Positions 18,199 through 26,791 of a stretch of 52,464 nt of DNA are shown piece after piece. The stretch is from Gammaproteobacteria bacterium RIFCSPLOWO2_12_47_11 (GTDB lineage Bacteria > Pseudomonadota > Gammaproteobacteria > Eutrophobiales > Eutrophobiaceae), in contig MGYU01000006.1 of assembly GCA_001801885.1 (NCBI GenBank), forward strand, positions 1 through 52,464. The letters are read 5' to 3'. Below the pieces are notes generated by a model, which ran no database searches, was not told the origin of the DNA, and was given only the letters and a program-made list of their open reading frames with translations. The position numbers were made by a program, and so were the translations under genes. Position 1 is the stretch's first letter. Each line of letters begins with the position of its first letter.

Positions 18199-18771
18199 AT
18201 GGTCCCTTTAATCTTGCGGCTTGATATGGCCGGCGCGCCAGTGACCTGGATTCCCTGGCAGGATGCCGTATGCCTGTATAGCCGTAACATGGTGGCCTGG
18301 ACCGCCGGAGACAGTGTATTCAATATCCTAGGTGGGACGAACCGGCTCACCGGACTGCGTTCCTTTATCGATGTCAATTCAATTATTGCTATCAAACGAT
18401 CAACCACACATAAGCATCCCAAACGTAACATTCCACCGCTGACCAATCGTGAATTATTTCTGCGCGATGCCTATATGTGCATGTATTGCGGCGGACAATT
18501 CAAGGAATACTCTCTCACACGTGACCATGTGATCCCGATGTCTCGTGGCGGAAAGGACCGCTGGTCCAATGTCATTACAGCCTGCCGGCATTGCAATACC
18601 TCCAAGGGCAACAAAACCCCGGAAGAAGCCAGGATGTCTCTGCTGGCTGTCCCCTATGTCCCCAACTGGGCAGAGTATCTGGCGCTTTCCAACAGGAAGA
18701 TCCTGTCTGATCAGATGGAATTTCTGAAAACGCAATTTTCCAATCGTCCCATGCCGTTTACCCGGCAGTAA
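18199..18771 (+). CDS. HNH endonuclease family protein
   Basis: This protein of about 190 residues has an HNH domain in its second half: CMYCGGQF, then TRDHVIPMSRGGKDRWSNVI and CRHCNTSKGNKT. The two CxxC pairs bind structural zinc, and DHVIP...N...H forms the beta-beta-alpha-metal nuclease core. This HNH_5-like type is common as a chromosomal single-copy gene whose target is unknown. The N-terminal half lacks recognised motifs. The start at ATG 18199 has TTGGAG six bases upstream, better than the track's GTG at 18172. No restriction or phage genes lie nearby, so a mobile-element role is not suggested. Confidence 0.85.
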   Translation: MVPLILRLDMAGAPVTWIPWQDAVCLYSRNMVAWTAGDSVFNILGGTNRLTGLRSFIDVNSIIAIKRSTTHKHPKRNIPPLTNRELFLRDAYMCMYCGGQFKEYSLTRDHVIPMSRGGKDRWSNVITACRHCNTSKGNKTPEEARMSLLAVPYVPNWAEYLALSNRKILSDQMEFLKTQFSNRPMPFTRQ

Positions 18772-18861
18772 TCTGATCATTAACTGACCGGTTTGGCTGC
18801 AAACATGCTTTCTGGCGGTGATAAGTTGATTATCGCTGCATTGCTCTATTGAATTTTATCT

Positions 18862-20049
18862 ATGCAAAATTCAAAACTCCTGTCTGAAGGTCGTATGCAA
18901 GCAGTACAAACACCGATCATTCCTGTAATTGCCGAACTGATTGCACAAACACCAGGGACCATCTCGCTGGGGCAGGGCGTCGTCTATTATGGTCCGCCCC
19001 GGGCCGCTTTTGACCGTCTTTCCATTCTCAATTCAGCCAACGGCATGCACAAATACGGAGACACCAGTGGCTTGCTGGAACTCAGAGAAATCATTGCCGG
19101 AAAGCTGTTAAAAGAAAACAGGATTAATATTGATAATGGCAGCAAGGTCATTGTAACTGCCGGTTCCAACATGGCCTTTCTCAATGCCCTGTTTGCCATA
19201 ACCAATCCTGGGGACGAAATTATCCTGCCAGTACCCTATTACTTTAACCATGAAATGGCCATCAGGATGCTGAACTGCAAACCTGTGCTGGTTACTACAG
19301 ATGAGCATTATCAATTGCGCCTGGATGAAATACGTAAAGCTATCAATGCAAAGACCCGTGCCATTGTAACCATATCCCCGAATAATCCGAGCGGTGCAGT
19401 TTATCCGGAATCCAGCCTGATTGAGATCAATACTGTCTGTCACGAGCTTGGTATTTACCACATCAGTGATGAGGCCTATGAGTACTTTACTTATAATGGT
19501 GCCCGGCATTTTTCACCCGGCAGTATCAACGGCGCCAGCAGGCACACTATCTCATTATTCTCTTTATCAAAGGCCTACGGGTTTGCCAGTTGGCGTATCG
19601 GTTATATGGTCATCCCGGACCATCTCACCAACGCTGTTTCCAAGGCCCAGGACACCAATCTTATTTGCCCTGCCCTGCCATCCCAATATGCGGCAATAGG
19701 CGCGATGAAAGCAGGGATAGAATATAGCAGGGAAAAATTAAAAATTATTGAAGAAGTTCGTAATATAATGCTCCGGCAAATGGAAAAAATCAGCGGCCTT
19801 TGCAGGATTTCCATGAGTGATGGTGCATTTTACTTCCTGTTAAAAGTAGATACCGGCATGGATGACATGACCCTGGTCGAACGGCTGATTAAAAAACATC
19901 AGGTTGCCGTGATACCCGGCCATACCTTTGGACTGAAGGATGGCTGTTATTTACGGGTGTCCTATGGAGCACTCGATATAAATAATGCCGCAGAGGGAAT
20001 CCAGCGACTCACAAATGGTCTCAGCACTATTACCCGGCAGGTTAGGTAA
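18862..20049 (+). CDS. PLP-dependent class I/II aminotransferase
   Basis: This 395-residue fold-type I aminotransferase has the Schiff-base lysine Lys237 in SLSKAYGFASWRIGY, the pyridine-nitrogen aspartate Asp203 in ISDEAYEYF, and the substrate-binding SPNNPSGAVYP. Substrate could be an aromatic, branched or other amino acid; the sequence does not decide. Neighbours give no pathway. There is no in-frame membrane or fused regulator domain. Annotating it as aspartate aminotransferase would be over-reading. Confidence 0.88.
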   Translation: MQNSKLLSEGRMQAVQTPIIPVIAELIAQTPGTISLGQGVVYYGPPRAAFDRLSILNSANGMHKYGDTSGLLELREIIAGKLLKENRINIDNGSKVIVTAGSNMAFLNALFAITNPGDEIILPVPYYFNHEMAIRMLNCKPVLVTTDEHYQLRLDEIRKAINAKTRAIVTISPNNPSGAVYPESSLIEINTVCHELGIYHISDEAYEYFTYNGARHFSPGSINGASRHTISLFSLSKAYGFASWRIGYMVIPDHLTNAVSKAQDTNLICPALPSQYAAIGAMKAGIEYSREKLKIIEEVRNIMLRQMEKISGLCRISMSDGAFYFLLKVDTGMDDMTLVERLIKKHQVAVIPGHTFGLKDGCYLRVSYGALDINNAAEGIQRLTNGLSTITRQVR

Positions 20050-20086
20050 TCATAAATAGAACATTAATGATCGAGGAGTTCCAGAG

Positions 20087-20455
20087 ATGAGATTTTACAG
20101 CATGATATTTTTATTAATTTATGCATCTGCTTCAGTGGCTGCTGACAAAAAAGGCAACTATGCCATCTGGGGGGCAGGTAATTCACCCTGTCATGGCTAT
20201 AATCTGGCCCGCGCAGCAAATGAAGACAATAAATTCAGGGATTATATTATGGGGTATTTCACGGCCTATAATCACGAGGCGGCTGATACCTACAGTATTT
20301 CAAGGGACATGAACCTGAATGAGATTCTGAACTGGGTCGATGAACAATGTGAATTGAAACCGATTACCAGTATTGAAGAGGTATTGACTAACTTCATCAT
20401 TGAAAATTATGAGAATCGCATGAAATCAGCGCCCGGGAGCAGGGTTGGCCGCTGA
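20087..20455 (+). CDS. small secreted protein, Rap1a/Tai-like
   Basis: This 122-residue protein has a signal peptide (MRFYSMIFLLIYASASVAA) and a mature part with a Cys in GNSPCHGYN, DYIMGYFTAYN, and WVDEQCELKP. The pattern of an early Cys, a YxxGxxxA helix and a late WxxxxC resembles the Rap1a/Tai immunity-protein-like family, where the two cysteines form a disulfide. In Serratia that family neutralises Ssp T6SS toxins, but many homologues occur without T6SS and none is seen here, so function is open. GAGGAG lies upstream of the ATG. Confidence 0.65.
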   Translation: MRFYSMIFLLIYASASVAADKKGNYAIWGAGNSPCHGYNLARAANEDNKFRDYIMGYFTAYNHEAADTYSISRDMNLNEILNWVDEQCELKPITSIEEVLTNFIIENYENRMKSAPGSRVGR

Positions 20456-20503
20456 ATTACTATGGAATACCATTGAACCAGTATAACTGATAGTTACACT
20501 CCA

Positions 20504-21277
20504 ATGCTGGGGGCCATTGCCGGAGACATTATCGGTTCTGTCTATGAACGAAATCCTGTAAAAACCAGGGATTTTGAACTCTTTTCTTCAGACAGTAATT
20601 TCACTGATGATACTGTCCTGTCAGTCGCCGTAGCCGAGGTGTTGCTCTCGGATACAGATTATGAAAACGCATACCGGGAGTTTTACCGGCAATATCCAAA
20701 TCAGGGTTATGGCTATGGTTTCAGGCGCTGGGTCATGGTAGAGACAAATAGTCCCTATAACAGTTACGGTAATGGCTCAGCCATGCGGGTAAGCCCTGTT
20801 GGCTGGGCCTTTGACTCCCTGCCCGAAGTCCTGTACGAAGCAAAGAAAAGCGCCATCGTCACGCATAATCACGTTGAAGGTATCAAAGGTGCTCAAGCCG
20901 TGGCAGCAGCCATCTTTCTGGCAAGAACCGGACATTCCAAAGCAGCTATAAAGGGCTATCTGAGCGACACCTTTCAATATGATCTGGACAGATCGCTGAA
21001 CGAAATCCGGCCGGATTATTCATTCGATGTCAGTTGTCAGGGCTCGGTACCGGAATCGATCATCGCCTTCCTGGAATCAGACAATTACGAAGATTCCGTG
21101 CGCAATGCCATTGCGCTGGGAGGTGACAGCGATACTATGGCCTGTATCGCCGGTGCTATTGCCGAGGCATATTATAAATACATAGACCCGGAGATAATTG
21201 CTGCGATATTCGACCGGTTACCTGGACATTTAGCAACCATAGTCAAACAATTTACCGGAAAATATTGCCGATACTGA
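20504..21277 (+). CDS. ADP-ribosylglycohydrolase family protein
   Basis: This 257-residue protein belongs to the DraG/ARH3-like fold. MLGAIAGDIIGSVYE is the N-terminal motif, NFTDDTVLSVAVAEVLL supplies the TDDT metal ligands, and GGDSDTMACIAGAIAEAYY the second metal-binding GDSDT motif. Such enzymes remove ADP-ribose from proteins, nucleic acids or O-acetyl-ADP-ribose using two magnesium ions. No ADP-ribosyltransferase or nitrogenase gene is nearby, so it is not an obvious DraG. It follows the Rap1a-like gene by 48 bases and may be co-transcribed. Substrate unknown. Confidence 0.9.
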   Translation: MLGAIAGDIIGSVYERNPVKTRDFELFSSDSNFTDDTVLSVAVAEVLLSDTDYENAYREFYRQYPNQGYGYGFRRWVMVETNSPYNSYGNGSAMRVSPVGWAFDSLPEVLYEAKKSAIVTHNHVEGIKGAQAVAAAIFLARTGHSKAAIKGYLSDTFQYDLDRSLNEIRPDYSFDVSCQGSVPESIIAFLESDNYEDSVRNAIALGGDSDTMACIAGAIAEAYYKYIDPEIIAAIFDRLPGHLATIVKQFTGKYCRY

Positions 21278-21353
21278 GCCCATATACATTATAAAAAGCT
21301 TGTAAATTCGACCTATATTTCACAAAATTAATCACAATTTTTCACCAAATTAA

Positions 21354-21382
21354 TTGATAATCCGGCTAAAATCGGTCATTAT
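21354..21382 (+). promoter_or_regulatory. possible sigma-70 promoter for the alanine-rich lipoprotein
   Basis: TTGATA and CATTAT are spaced 17 bases apart about 65-95 bases upstream of the lipoprotein ATG. The gene also has a strong ribosome site (GGGAG). The surrounding sequence is AT-rich with a repeated AAATTAAT motif. The match is moderate, so this is a candidate only. Confidence 0.35.
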
Positions 21383-21448
21383 TCCATAGACATTAGAACT
21401 GGGGAAAACCTCAGCCATAGGTTAAAGGTTTAACGGGAGAAAATAGAT

Positions 21449-21727
21449 ATGCAAAAACTCATTAAAATTTCAGTACTGGCTCTTTCCATGGGACTGGTTG
21501 GTGGTTGCGCTGACATGACACAGATTGATGCGGCCAAAGCCGCTGCAGATGCGGCCATGGCCAGAGCCAATGATGCCTACAATTTGGCACAAAATGCTCA
21601 TACCGTGGCTTCAGAAGCTTCTTATGCTGCTGACAAGGCAAGCAAAGATGCCCAGGCTGCCCTGGCTTGCTGCAATGAAAATTCCAGCAGACTGGATCGC
21701 ATGTTTGAAAAGGCAATGATGAAGTAA
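21449..21727 (+). CDS. alanine-rich (Lpp/OprI-like) outer membrane lipoprotein
   Basis: This 92-residue protein has a lipoprotein signal ending in LVGGC, with Cys20 the lipidated residue. The mature part is an alanine-zipper heptad helix (AAKAAADAAMARANDAYNLA...) as in Lpp and Pseudomonas OprI, which form trimeric coiled coils at the outer membrane. Near the end it has an unusual CC pair (ALACCNENSSRLDRMF) and finishes EKAMMK, with a terminal Lys as in murein-linked Lpp. A strong terminator follows. The single-gene unit with a strong ribosome site suits an abundant structural lipoprotein. Confidence 0.85.
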   Translation: MQKLIKISVLALSMGLVGGCADMTQIDAAKAAADAAMARANDAYNLAQNAHTVASEASYAADKASKDAQAALACCNENSSRLDRMFEKAMMK

Positions 21728-21750
21728 CAAATCAAGAACTGCAGTAACCA

Positions 21751-21780
21751 AAAACCCCGAAATTATTTTCGGGGTTTTTT
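21751..21780 (+). terminator. rho-independent terminator of the alanine-rich lipoprotein
   Basis: AAAACCCCGAAA, a short loop, then TTTTCGGGG followed by TTTTTT forms a GC-rich stem with a T-tract 24 bases after the stop codon. The A-tract on the other side would also let it end the convergent L,D-transpeptidase transcript. Confidence 0.9.
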
Positions 21781-21803
21781 ATTTGGGTAGCCTCGATTTG
21801 TTG

Positions 21804-22877
21804 TTACTGTCCAATCTCTGTATCCAGTTTTAATTCAACCTTGATCATCTTACCGGGCTCAGGGTTTAATTTTTGTTCAGTGATTATCTTTTCAACCGAT
21901 GCCTGTTTTATTTCAGGTAAATGCAACCCGATCGGGACAGGTATGCCCTTCGAATCAGCTACGATTTCCTTGACAAGTTCCCAATCAATTTCATAACGAT
22001 TCTGCTCGGTTGACTCAATAATGTATTTAACAACCTCGGTAAGACTATTTTGTGAAAAATGTTCGCCATCCTCATCAAGATACGGATGAACTTCAAGATA
22101 GATGATGCCATCCAGCTCGCCAATCTTGTAAGGCTGATTAATGATATTCACCGGCGTACCAATCTTGACCCTGTTGAACAGGTCTTCTATATGTTCCGGA
22201 TACAGGCGGATACAACCGTGGCTTACGCGCATGCCTACGCCATAAGGTTTATTGGTGCCATGTATTAGATAATCACCCAGACCGAGCCGCATGGCATAAG
22301 CACCAAGGGGATTATCAGGTCCGGCTGGTACTACGGCCGGTAATATATCACCTTTTTCTGCATGTTCTATGCGGATAGATTCCGGCGGGGTCCAGGTGGG
22401 ATCCTTTTTCTTTTCTATAATATTCGTTCTGGTATACGGAGTTGACCAGCCCTCACGGCCAACACCTAGCGGATAAGTGATAACCTGTTTATCTTCTCCG
22501 TCCTTGCTCTCCGGAAAATAATAAAGCCGCATTTCCGGAATATTCAAAACAATACCCGTTTTCGGTGCATTCGGTAAAACAAATTTCTCGGGCAATAATA
22601 TCTCTTTTCCCGTTCCGGGGAGCCATGTATCAACATCAGGATTGAGCAATTTCATATCCTGATAACCGAAACCGTTTCTGCGCCCGATATCCAGCAATGT
22701 ATCATTGAGTCCGGCAATTTCAGTACGCAACTCGCCAATAACAGTGTCACTGCCCTTGAGATAATAAATAACGGCCGCCATTGCATTGGCAGATACTGCA
22801 AGATTTATGGCAATGAACCCGATTATGGCTGATTGCCGTATAGTATTTTTTTTCCGATTAAACATAACTTGTTTCAA
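21804..22877 (-). CDS. L,D-transpeptidase, YkuD family (ErfK/YbiS-like)
   Basis: This 357-residue periplasmic enzyme has an N-terminal hydrophobic signal (SAIIGFIAINLAVSANAMA), a LysM-like region (DTVIGELRTEI...NPDVDTWLPGTGKEILLP) and a YkuD catalytic domain with HGTNKPYGVGMRVSHGCIRLYP; the Cys of SHGCIR is the nucleophile. Members make 3-3 peptidoglycan crosslinks or attach Lpp to peptidoglycan. Convergent with an Lpp-like lipoprotein ending in Lys, an Lpp-anchoring (ErfK/YbiS/YcfS) role is a reasonable inference. The C-terminal ~60 residues beyond the domain are less conserved. Confidence 0.92.
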   Translation of the reverse strand: MKQVMFNRKKNTIRQSAIIGFIAINLAVSANAMAAVIYYLKGSDTVIGELRTEIAGLNDTLLDIGRRNGFGYQDMKLLNPDVDTWLPGTGKEILLPEKFVLPNAPKTGIVLNIPEMRLYYFPESKDGEDKQVITYPLGVGREGWSTPYTRTNIIEKKKDPTWTPPESIRIEHAEKGDILPAVVPAGPDNPLGAYAMRLGLGDYLIHGTNKPYGVGMRVSHGCIRLYPEHIEDLFNRVKIGTPVNIINQPYKIGELDGIIYLEVHPYLDEDGEHFSQNSLTEVVKYIIESTEQNRYEIDWELVKEIVADSKGIPVPIGLHLPEIKQASVEKIITEQKLNPEPGKMIKVELKLDTEIGQ

Positions 22878-23074
22878 AATTAAGCTTCAAAAATTACTGG
22901 TAACAAAAATATAATCCAACAACCTGCAATTATGACACAATTACGCAAAAAAATAACAGGATGCATATCCAGACCTTAACAAAGCTTGTGCTTGCCGGTT
23001 TCCGGCGATACTGTGTAACCGCAACCCGCACCTGACCCTGTACATTGAATAATAATAAGGCCCGAATAACCTAC

Positions 23075-24079
23075 ATGATACTCAGATTCCTTTTACCCAT
23101 TCTGGTTCCATTAACGTGGCTTCTAATAACCTTTCCGTCAGTCTCCATCGCCGAATCAATAGCTGAAATTGAGCAATTCGATTCCACATACTCCAACGAG
23201 GCCAGCCTCTATGAATTTAATCTTCTGGCGATAGCAGTCTTGTCCAACCTGACCATTGACGGGTTCAAGGTTTCGGAATTGTCCGGACTGGCATGGGATG
23301 AAGATGAAAATCTGCTGTATGCCCTCTCTGATAATGGCTATCTACTGCACTTACGGCCGCTCTTTGATGACAATAAAATGACAGATGTCCTGTTCCTCAA
23401 GGGTTATTCTTTACGTGACAAGAACAAACGTGCACTGAGATACAAGGAGTCCGATAGCGAAGGACTCGTTGTCAAACATGGCAATAACGGCATTCAGGGT
23501 GACAGCCGTTTGATAATCTGTTTCGAGCGCATCCCCAGATTGGTGGAGTACAATACTGATGGCGCCATGCTAGCCGGGATCCCGTTGCCTGCTGAATTGT
23601 CCGATATCCGGAATTATCAGGGTGAAAACAAATCTTTGGAGGCCGTCACCATTCATGGCAAATTTGGAATAATCACCGGCCCTGAACACCCCTTGATTTC
23701 ACAACCAGCCAATAATGCCCTGGATATATATTCACTCGACGGCAGGCACTGGAATTTCCCCGTGCATAATGAACATTACGGTGCCCTGGCCGGTATGACC
23801 ACCATGCCTGACGACGGTATGCTCGCCCTGGAAAGGGCTTACGGTGGCATATTCCCGGCGACGGAAATTACCTTGCACCGTATTTTGCTGGGTGAGGACA
23901 AATCTGAAATCAACACAATTTATACTTTCGACACTGATGCCGGCATACTGAATGAAAACTTTGAGGACATTACACGATTCAGAGGAGATACTTACTTCAT
24001 GGTGAATGATGACAACAATCACCCTTTGAAACGAACCACACTGGTATATTTCTCCATTAACAAAAAACAGGCAAAATAA
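23075..24079 (+). CDS. secreted phytase-like esterase domain protein
   Basis: This protein of about 334 residues has a signal peptide (MILRFLLPILVPLTWLLITFPSVSIAES) and then a beta-propeller-like domain: ELSGLAWDEDENLLYALSDNG, DSEGLVVKHG, ENKSLEAVTIHG, and ENFEDITRF. The SGLAWD...LYALSDNG and E-rich motifs match the 'esterase-like activity of phytase' family (Phytase-like), which is exported and of unsettled substrate. The track start is a TTG 10 codons earlier; ATG 23075 gives a cleaner signal peptide. It stands alone between divergent ykuD and convergent moaB. Confidence 0.8.
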   Translation: MILRFLLPILVPLTWLLITFPSVSIAESIAEIEQFDSTYSNEASLYEFNLLAIAVLSNLTIDGFKVSELSGLAWDEDENLLYALSDNGYLLHLRPLFDDNKMTDVLFLKGYSLRDKNKRALRYKESDSEGLVVKHGNNGIQGDSRLIICFERIPRLVEYNTDGAMLAGIPLPAELSDIRNYQGENKSLEAVTIHGKFGIITGPEHPLISQPANNALDIYSLDGRHWNFPVHNEHYGALAGMTTMPDDGMLALERAYGGIFPATEITLHRILLGEDKSEINTIYTFDTDAGILNENFEDITRFRGDTYFMVNDDNNHPLKRTTLVYFSINKKQAK

Positions 24080-24135
24080 CAATAATAAATCTTCTCAAAA
24101 ATTCGCTGGCCGTATATATTTTTGATAAGGTTTAA

Positions 24136-24651
24136 TTATTTTTCGAGCAACCTCGGCATTAACTCCACCAGGTTACAGGGCCGTGTCCGGTAATCCAGCT
24201 GAAAGCTGATAATTTTATCCCAGGCTGTAGCACAGGCATTCATTGAACCCGGCAGGCAGAAAACAAATGTGCCGTTTATTACGCCAGCAATAGCCCGTGA
24301 CTGTATGGTGGAGGTATTGATTTGTTCGTAGGAAATAATGCGGAAAGTCTCACCAAAGCCCGTAATCTCTTTATCCAGTAATGCACTCACCGCTTCCGGT
24401 GTACCGTCTCTGCCGGTAATACCGGTCCCGCCCGTTGTGATGATCGCCTGAATAGTGTCATCTATACACCAGTTCGAGACTGTCGCCCGGATCCGGTAAA
24501 CATCATCCGGAACAATTTTTTTCTCACGCAACAGATGACCGGCTTCTTTAATACGTGCAACTAACAGCTGGCCAGATTTATCATCCTGTTCCTTACGCGT
24601 ATCAGAAACCGTCAATACGGCAATCCCGATGGGCATAAATTCTCTCTGCAT
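24136..24651 (-). CDS. moaB: molybdenum cofactor biosynthesis protein MoaB
   Basis: This 171-residue MogA/MoaB-fold protein has IAVLTVSDTR at the start and the nucleotide/molybdopterin-binding TTGGTGITGRDGTPEAV. CLPGSMNACATAW near the C-terminus fits MoaB. MogA-type enzymes adenylylate molybdopterin before molybdate insertion by MoeA; MoaB in some bacteria does this job and in E. coli is dispensable. It lies 21 kb from the main Moco cluster. No Mog is visible there, so MoaB may be the adenylyltransferase in this organism (inference). Confidence 0.9.
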   Translation of the reverse strand: MQREFMPIGIAVLTVSDTRKEQDDKSGQLLVARIKEAGHLLREKKIVPDDVYRIRATVSNWCIDDTIQAIITTGGTGITGRDGTPEAVSALLDKEITGFGETFRIISYEQINTSTIQSRAIAGVINGTFVFCLPGSMNACATAWDKIISFQLDYRTRPCNLVELMPRLLEK

Positions 24652-24721
24652 AGTCCCGGCCCGCCCCTGTTTTCAAGTAATATACTGACAGTACTATACA
24701 ATATTCTGATCGAGTATACCT

Positions 24722-25138
24722 ATGAAGTCTGAACAGAATCACAATGAAATCTCCACCATGCGCCTGGATAAATGGTTATGGTGCGCACGTTTCTACAAGA
24801 CACGTGGCCTGGCTGCCGATGCCATCAAAGGCGGCAGGATACTGGTCAATGAAGAAAAGCCAAAACCCTCCAAAACCATACAGGCAGGCACCCGGCTCAA
24901 AATACGGCGTACACCCTATCAGTTTGATATCACAATAGTGTTACTTGCCAAATCAAGAAAATCAACCAGGGACGCTGCGCTACTTTATCAGGAATCTGAA
25001 GAGAGCATCAGAAAACGTGAAGAGATATCTGCCCGGTTGAAGCTTGATGCCATAAATAACCCACGAACGATCGGTCGCCCCACAAAACGTGACCGGCGGC
25101 ATATCATCCGTTTCAAGACGAAAGGAAACTCTGACTAA
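24722..25138 (+). CDS. hslR: ribosome-associated heat shock protein Hsp15
   Basis: This 138-residue S4-domain RNA-binding protein has RLDKWLWCARFYKTRGLA and GGRILVNEEKPKPSKTIQAGT, the alpha-L fold that binds 23S rRNA. The tail is basic (RPTKRDRRHIIRFKTK). Hsp15 binds free 50S subunits that carry a stalled nascent chain after translation failure, helping recycle them. The gene is divergent from moaB. The small size and lack of a second domain distinguish it from pseudouridine synthases that share S4. Confidence 0.93.
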   Translation: MKSEQNHNEISTMRLDKWLWCARFYKTRGLAADAIKGGRILVNEEKPKPSKTIQAGTRLKIRRTPYQFDITIVLLAKSRKSTRDAALLYQESEESIRKREEISARLKLDAINNPRTIGRPTKRDRRHIIRFKTKGNSD

Positions 25139-25154
25139 CCCGTAATTTCAGGAT

Positions 25155-25769
25155 TCAATCCTGATTTTCCCTATAGGGATTGCCCCAGGTCCCTTCAAAA
25201 AAATTCATGCCCAGCGGGTTACGTGCCCGTTCGGTAATTTCACGTTCCCTCACTTCTCCATCTATTTTTTCAAGCGGTAATTGATACCCGACTGTTATCA
25301 TCGCCATCGGCATATATTGTTCGGGAACAGAAAACAGTTTTCTCGATGTATCTGCGTTAAATCCGCCCATCTGGTGCACCATCAGACCAAGCTCCGTCGC
25401 CTGTATGCATAAACTCATGGTGGCGGCACCGGTGTCATGCTGCCCCCAACGGTTGGGTTTGCCGGTTTTCGACATGATGCTGTCCGCAACAGACAATATC
25501 AGCACCGGTGCATCCTTCGCCCAGGATTGATTACCCTCGGACAGACAGGAAAATGCCTGGTCCCAGGCGGCCTGATTTTTATGTTTATTGCAGATGATAT
25601 AACGCCAGGGTTGATCGCCAAAACAGGAAGGCGCCCATCTCGCGGCTTCCAGCAGTGCAATTATATGTTTTTCCGGTACAGGCCTCGTTGAATCGTAAGC
25701 ACGCCCGCTCCAGCGTCTTGCAATCAGATCATTGACCGGGACCGAAGTTCTGGGTTTTTTATCAAACAT
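25155..25769 (-). CDS. nitroreductase family protein
   Basis: This 204-residue flavoprotein has RRWSGRAYDSTRPV (FMN phosphate contact), EAARWAPSCFGDQPWRYI and a C-terminal MAMITVGYQLP. These are the nitroreductase/FMN-dependent NAD(P)H oxidoreductase family hallmarks. Homologues reduce nitroaromatics, quinones or enals; the natural substrate is not evident. It converges on hslR with 16 bases between stops and is divergent from the MoxR gene. Confidence 0.88.
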   Translation of the reverse strand: MFDKKPRTSVPVNDLIARRWSGRAYDSTRPVPEKHIIALLEAARWAPSCFGDQPWRYIICNKHKNQAAWDQAFSCLSEGNQSWAKDAPVLILSVADSIMSKTGKPNRWGQHDTGAATMSLCIQATELGLMVHQMGGFNADTSRKLFSVPEQYMPMAMITVGYQLPLEKIDGEVREREITERARNPLGMNFFEGTWGNPYRENQD

Positions 25770-25847
25770 GGATGTCCTTTATTATTTGTCATTAGGTTAC
25801 AATTGGTTATATTGTTCAATCATATCCAATAATGAAAATTAATCCCA

Positions 25848-26780
25848 ATGCCGCAGGAAGTAATCTACCAGAAAATCTTCGATAACCTGGAAAGGGTAAT
25901 CAAGGGCCAGGCCGGATCAATACGGAAACTTCTGGCTGCTTTTTTCAGTGGTGGTCATGTGTTACTCGAAGATGTTCCCGGCACCGGGAAAACCACCCTG
26001 GCCAAGGCACTGGCACGCAGCATTGCTGCCGATTACCGGCGCATACAGTTCACCCCGGATTTGTTGCCAACAGATATACTCGGAGTATCCATATTCAATC
26101 CACGCGATCAACAGTTCAGTTTTCATGAAGGCCCGGTTTTCACGAATATTTTACTCGCTGATGAAATTAACCGTGCCTCGCCTCGTACCCAATCCGCATT
26201 ACTCGAAGCCATGGCCGAATCACAGGTCAGTATAGATAATGATATACGGCCACTGGAGAAGTTGTTTTTTGTCATTGCGACACAGAACCCGATTGATTAC
26301 CACGGCACCTATCCCCTGCCTGAAGCACAAATGGACAGGTTTGCCATGCGCCTGAAACTCGGTTATGTAGCACATGAGGAAGAAGTATCTATCCTGACTG
26401 AGCAGAATTATATGCATCCTCTGGCTGCAATCACGGCATGTGTCAACAAGGAGGATGTTATCAAAATCAAGGAAAGCATATCTTCAATCCGGATCAGCGA
26501 GGAGATTAAACATTATATTGTCAGCATTATCCGTGCTACCCGTCATGCTGAAGGCGTTATCAATGGCGCGAGCCCGCGTGCATCGATATCCCTGATGAAA
26601 ACCACACAGGCCCTGGCCCTGATTGATGGCATGGAGTTTGTGACACCTGATCATGTGCAGGAAATTATTTTGCCGGTCGTGGCGCACCGCCTGATACTGG
26701 ATTCAAAGGTGCGTTTCTCCGGTAAAACGGCTGAAGATATAATTGGAAAAATACTTGAGACCATACCGGTTCCGGTATAG
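25848..26780 (+). CDS. MoxR-family AAA+ ATPase
   Basis: This 310-residue protein has Walker A EDVPGTGKTTLAKAL, Walker B LLADEINRASPRTQSALLEAMAE and sensor 1 FFVIATQNP. These are canonical for MoxR ATPases, thought to act as chaperones for metal-cofactor or envelope protein maturation. It starts a three-gene operon with a DUF58 protein (11 bases downstream) and a transglutaminase, a widely conserved trio. DUF58 proteins usually partner MoxR. The client in this operon type is unknown. Confidence 0.95.
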   Translation: MPQEVIYQKIFDNLERVIKGQAGSIRKLLAAFFSGGHVLLEDVPGTGKTTLAKALARSIAADYRRIQFTPDLLPTDILGVSIFNPRDQQFSFHEGPVFTNILLADEINRASPRTQSALLEAMAESQVSIDNDIRPLEKLFFVIATQNPIDYHGTYPLPEAQMDRFAMRLKLGYVAHEEEVSILTEQNYMHPLAAITACVNKEDVIKIKESISSIRISEEIKHYIVSIIRATRHAEGVINGASPRASISLMKTTQALALIDGMEFVTPDHVQEIILPVVAHRLILDSKVRFSGKTAEDIIGKILETIPVPV

Positions 26781-26791
26781 TTAGTGTTTAT

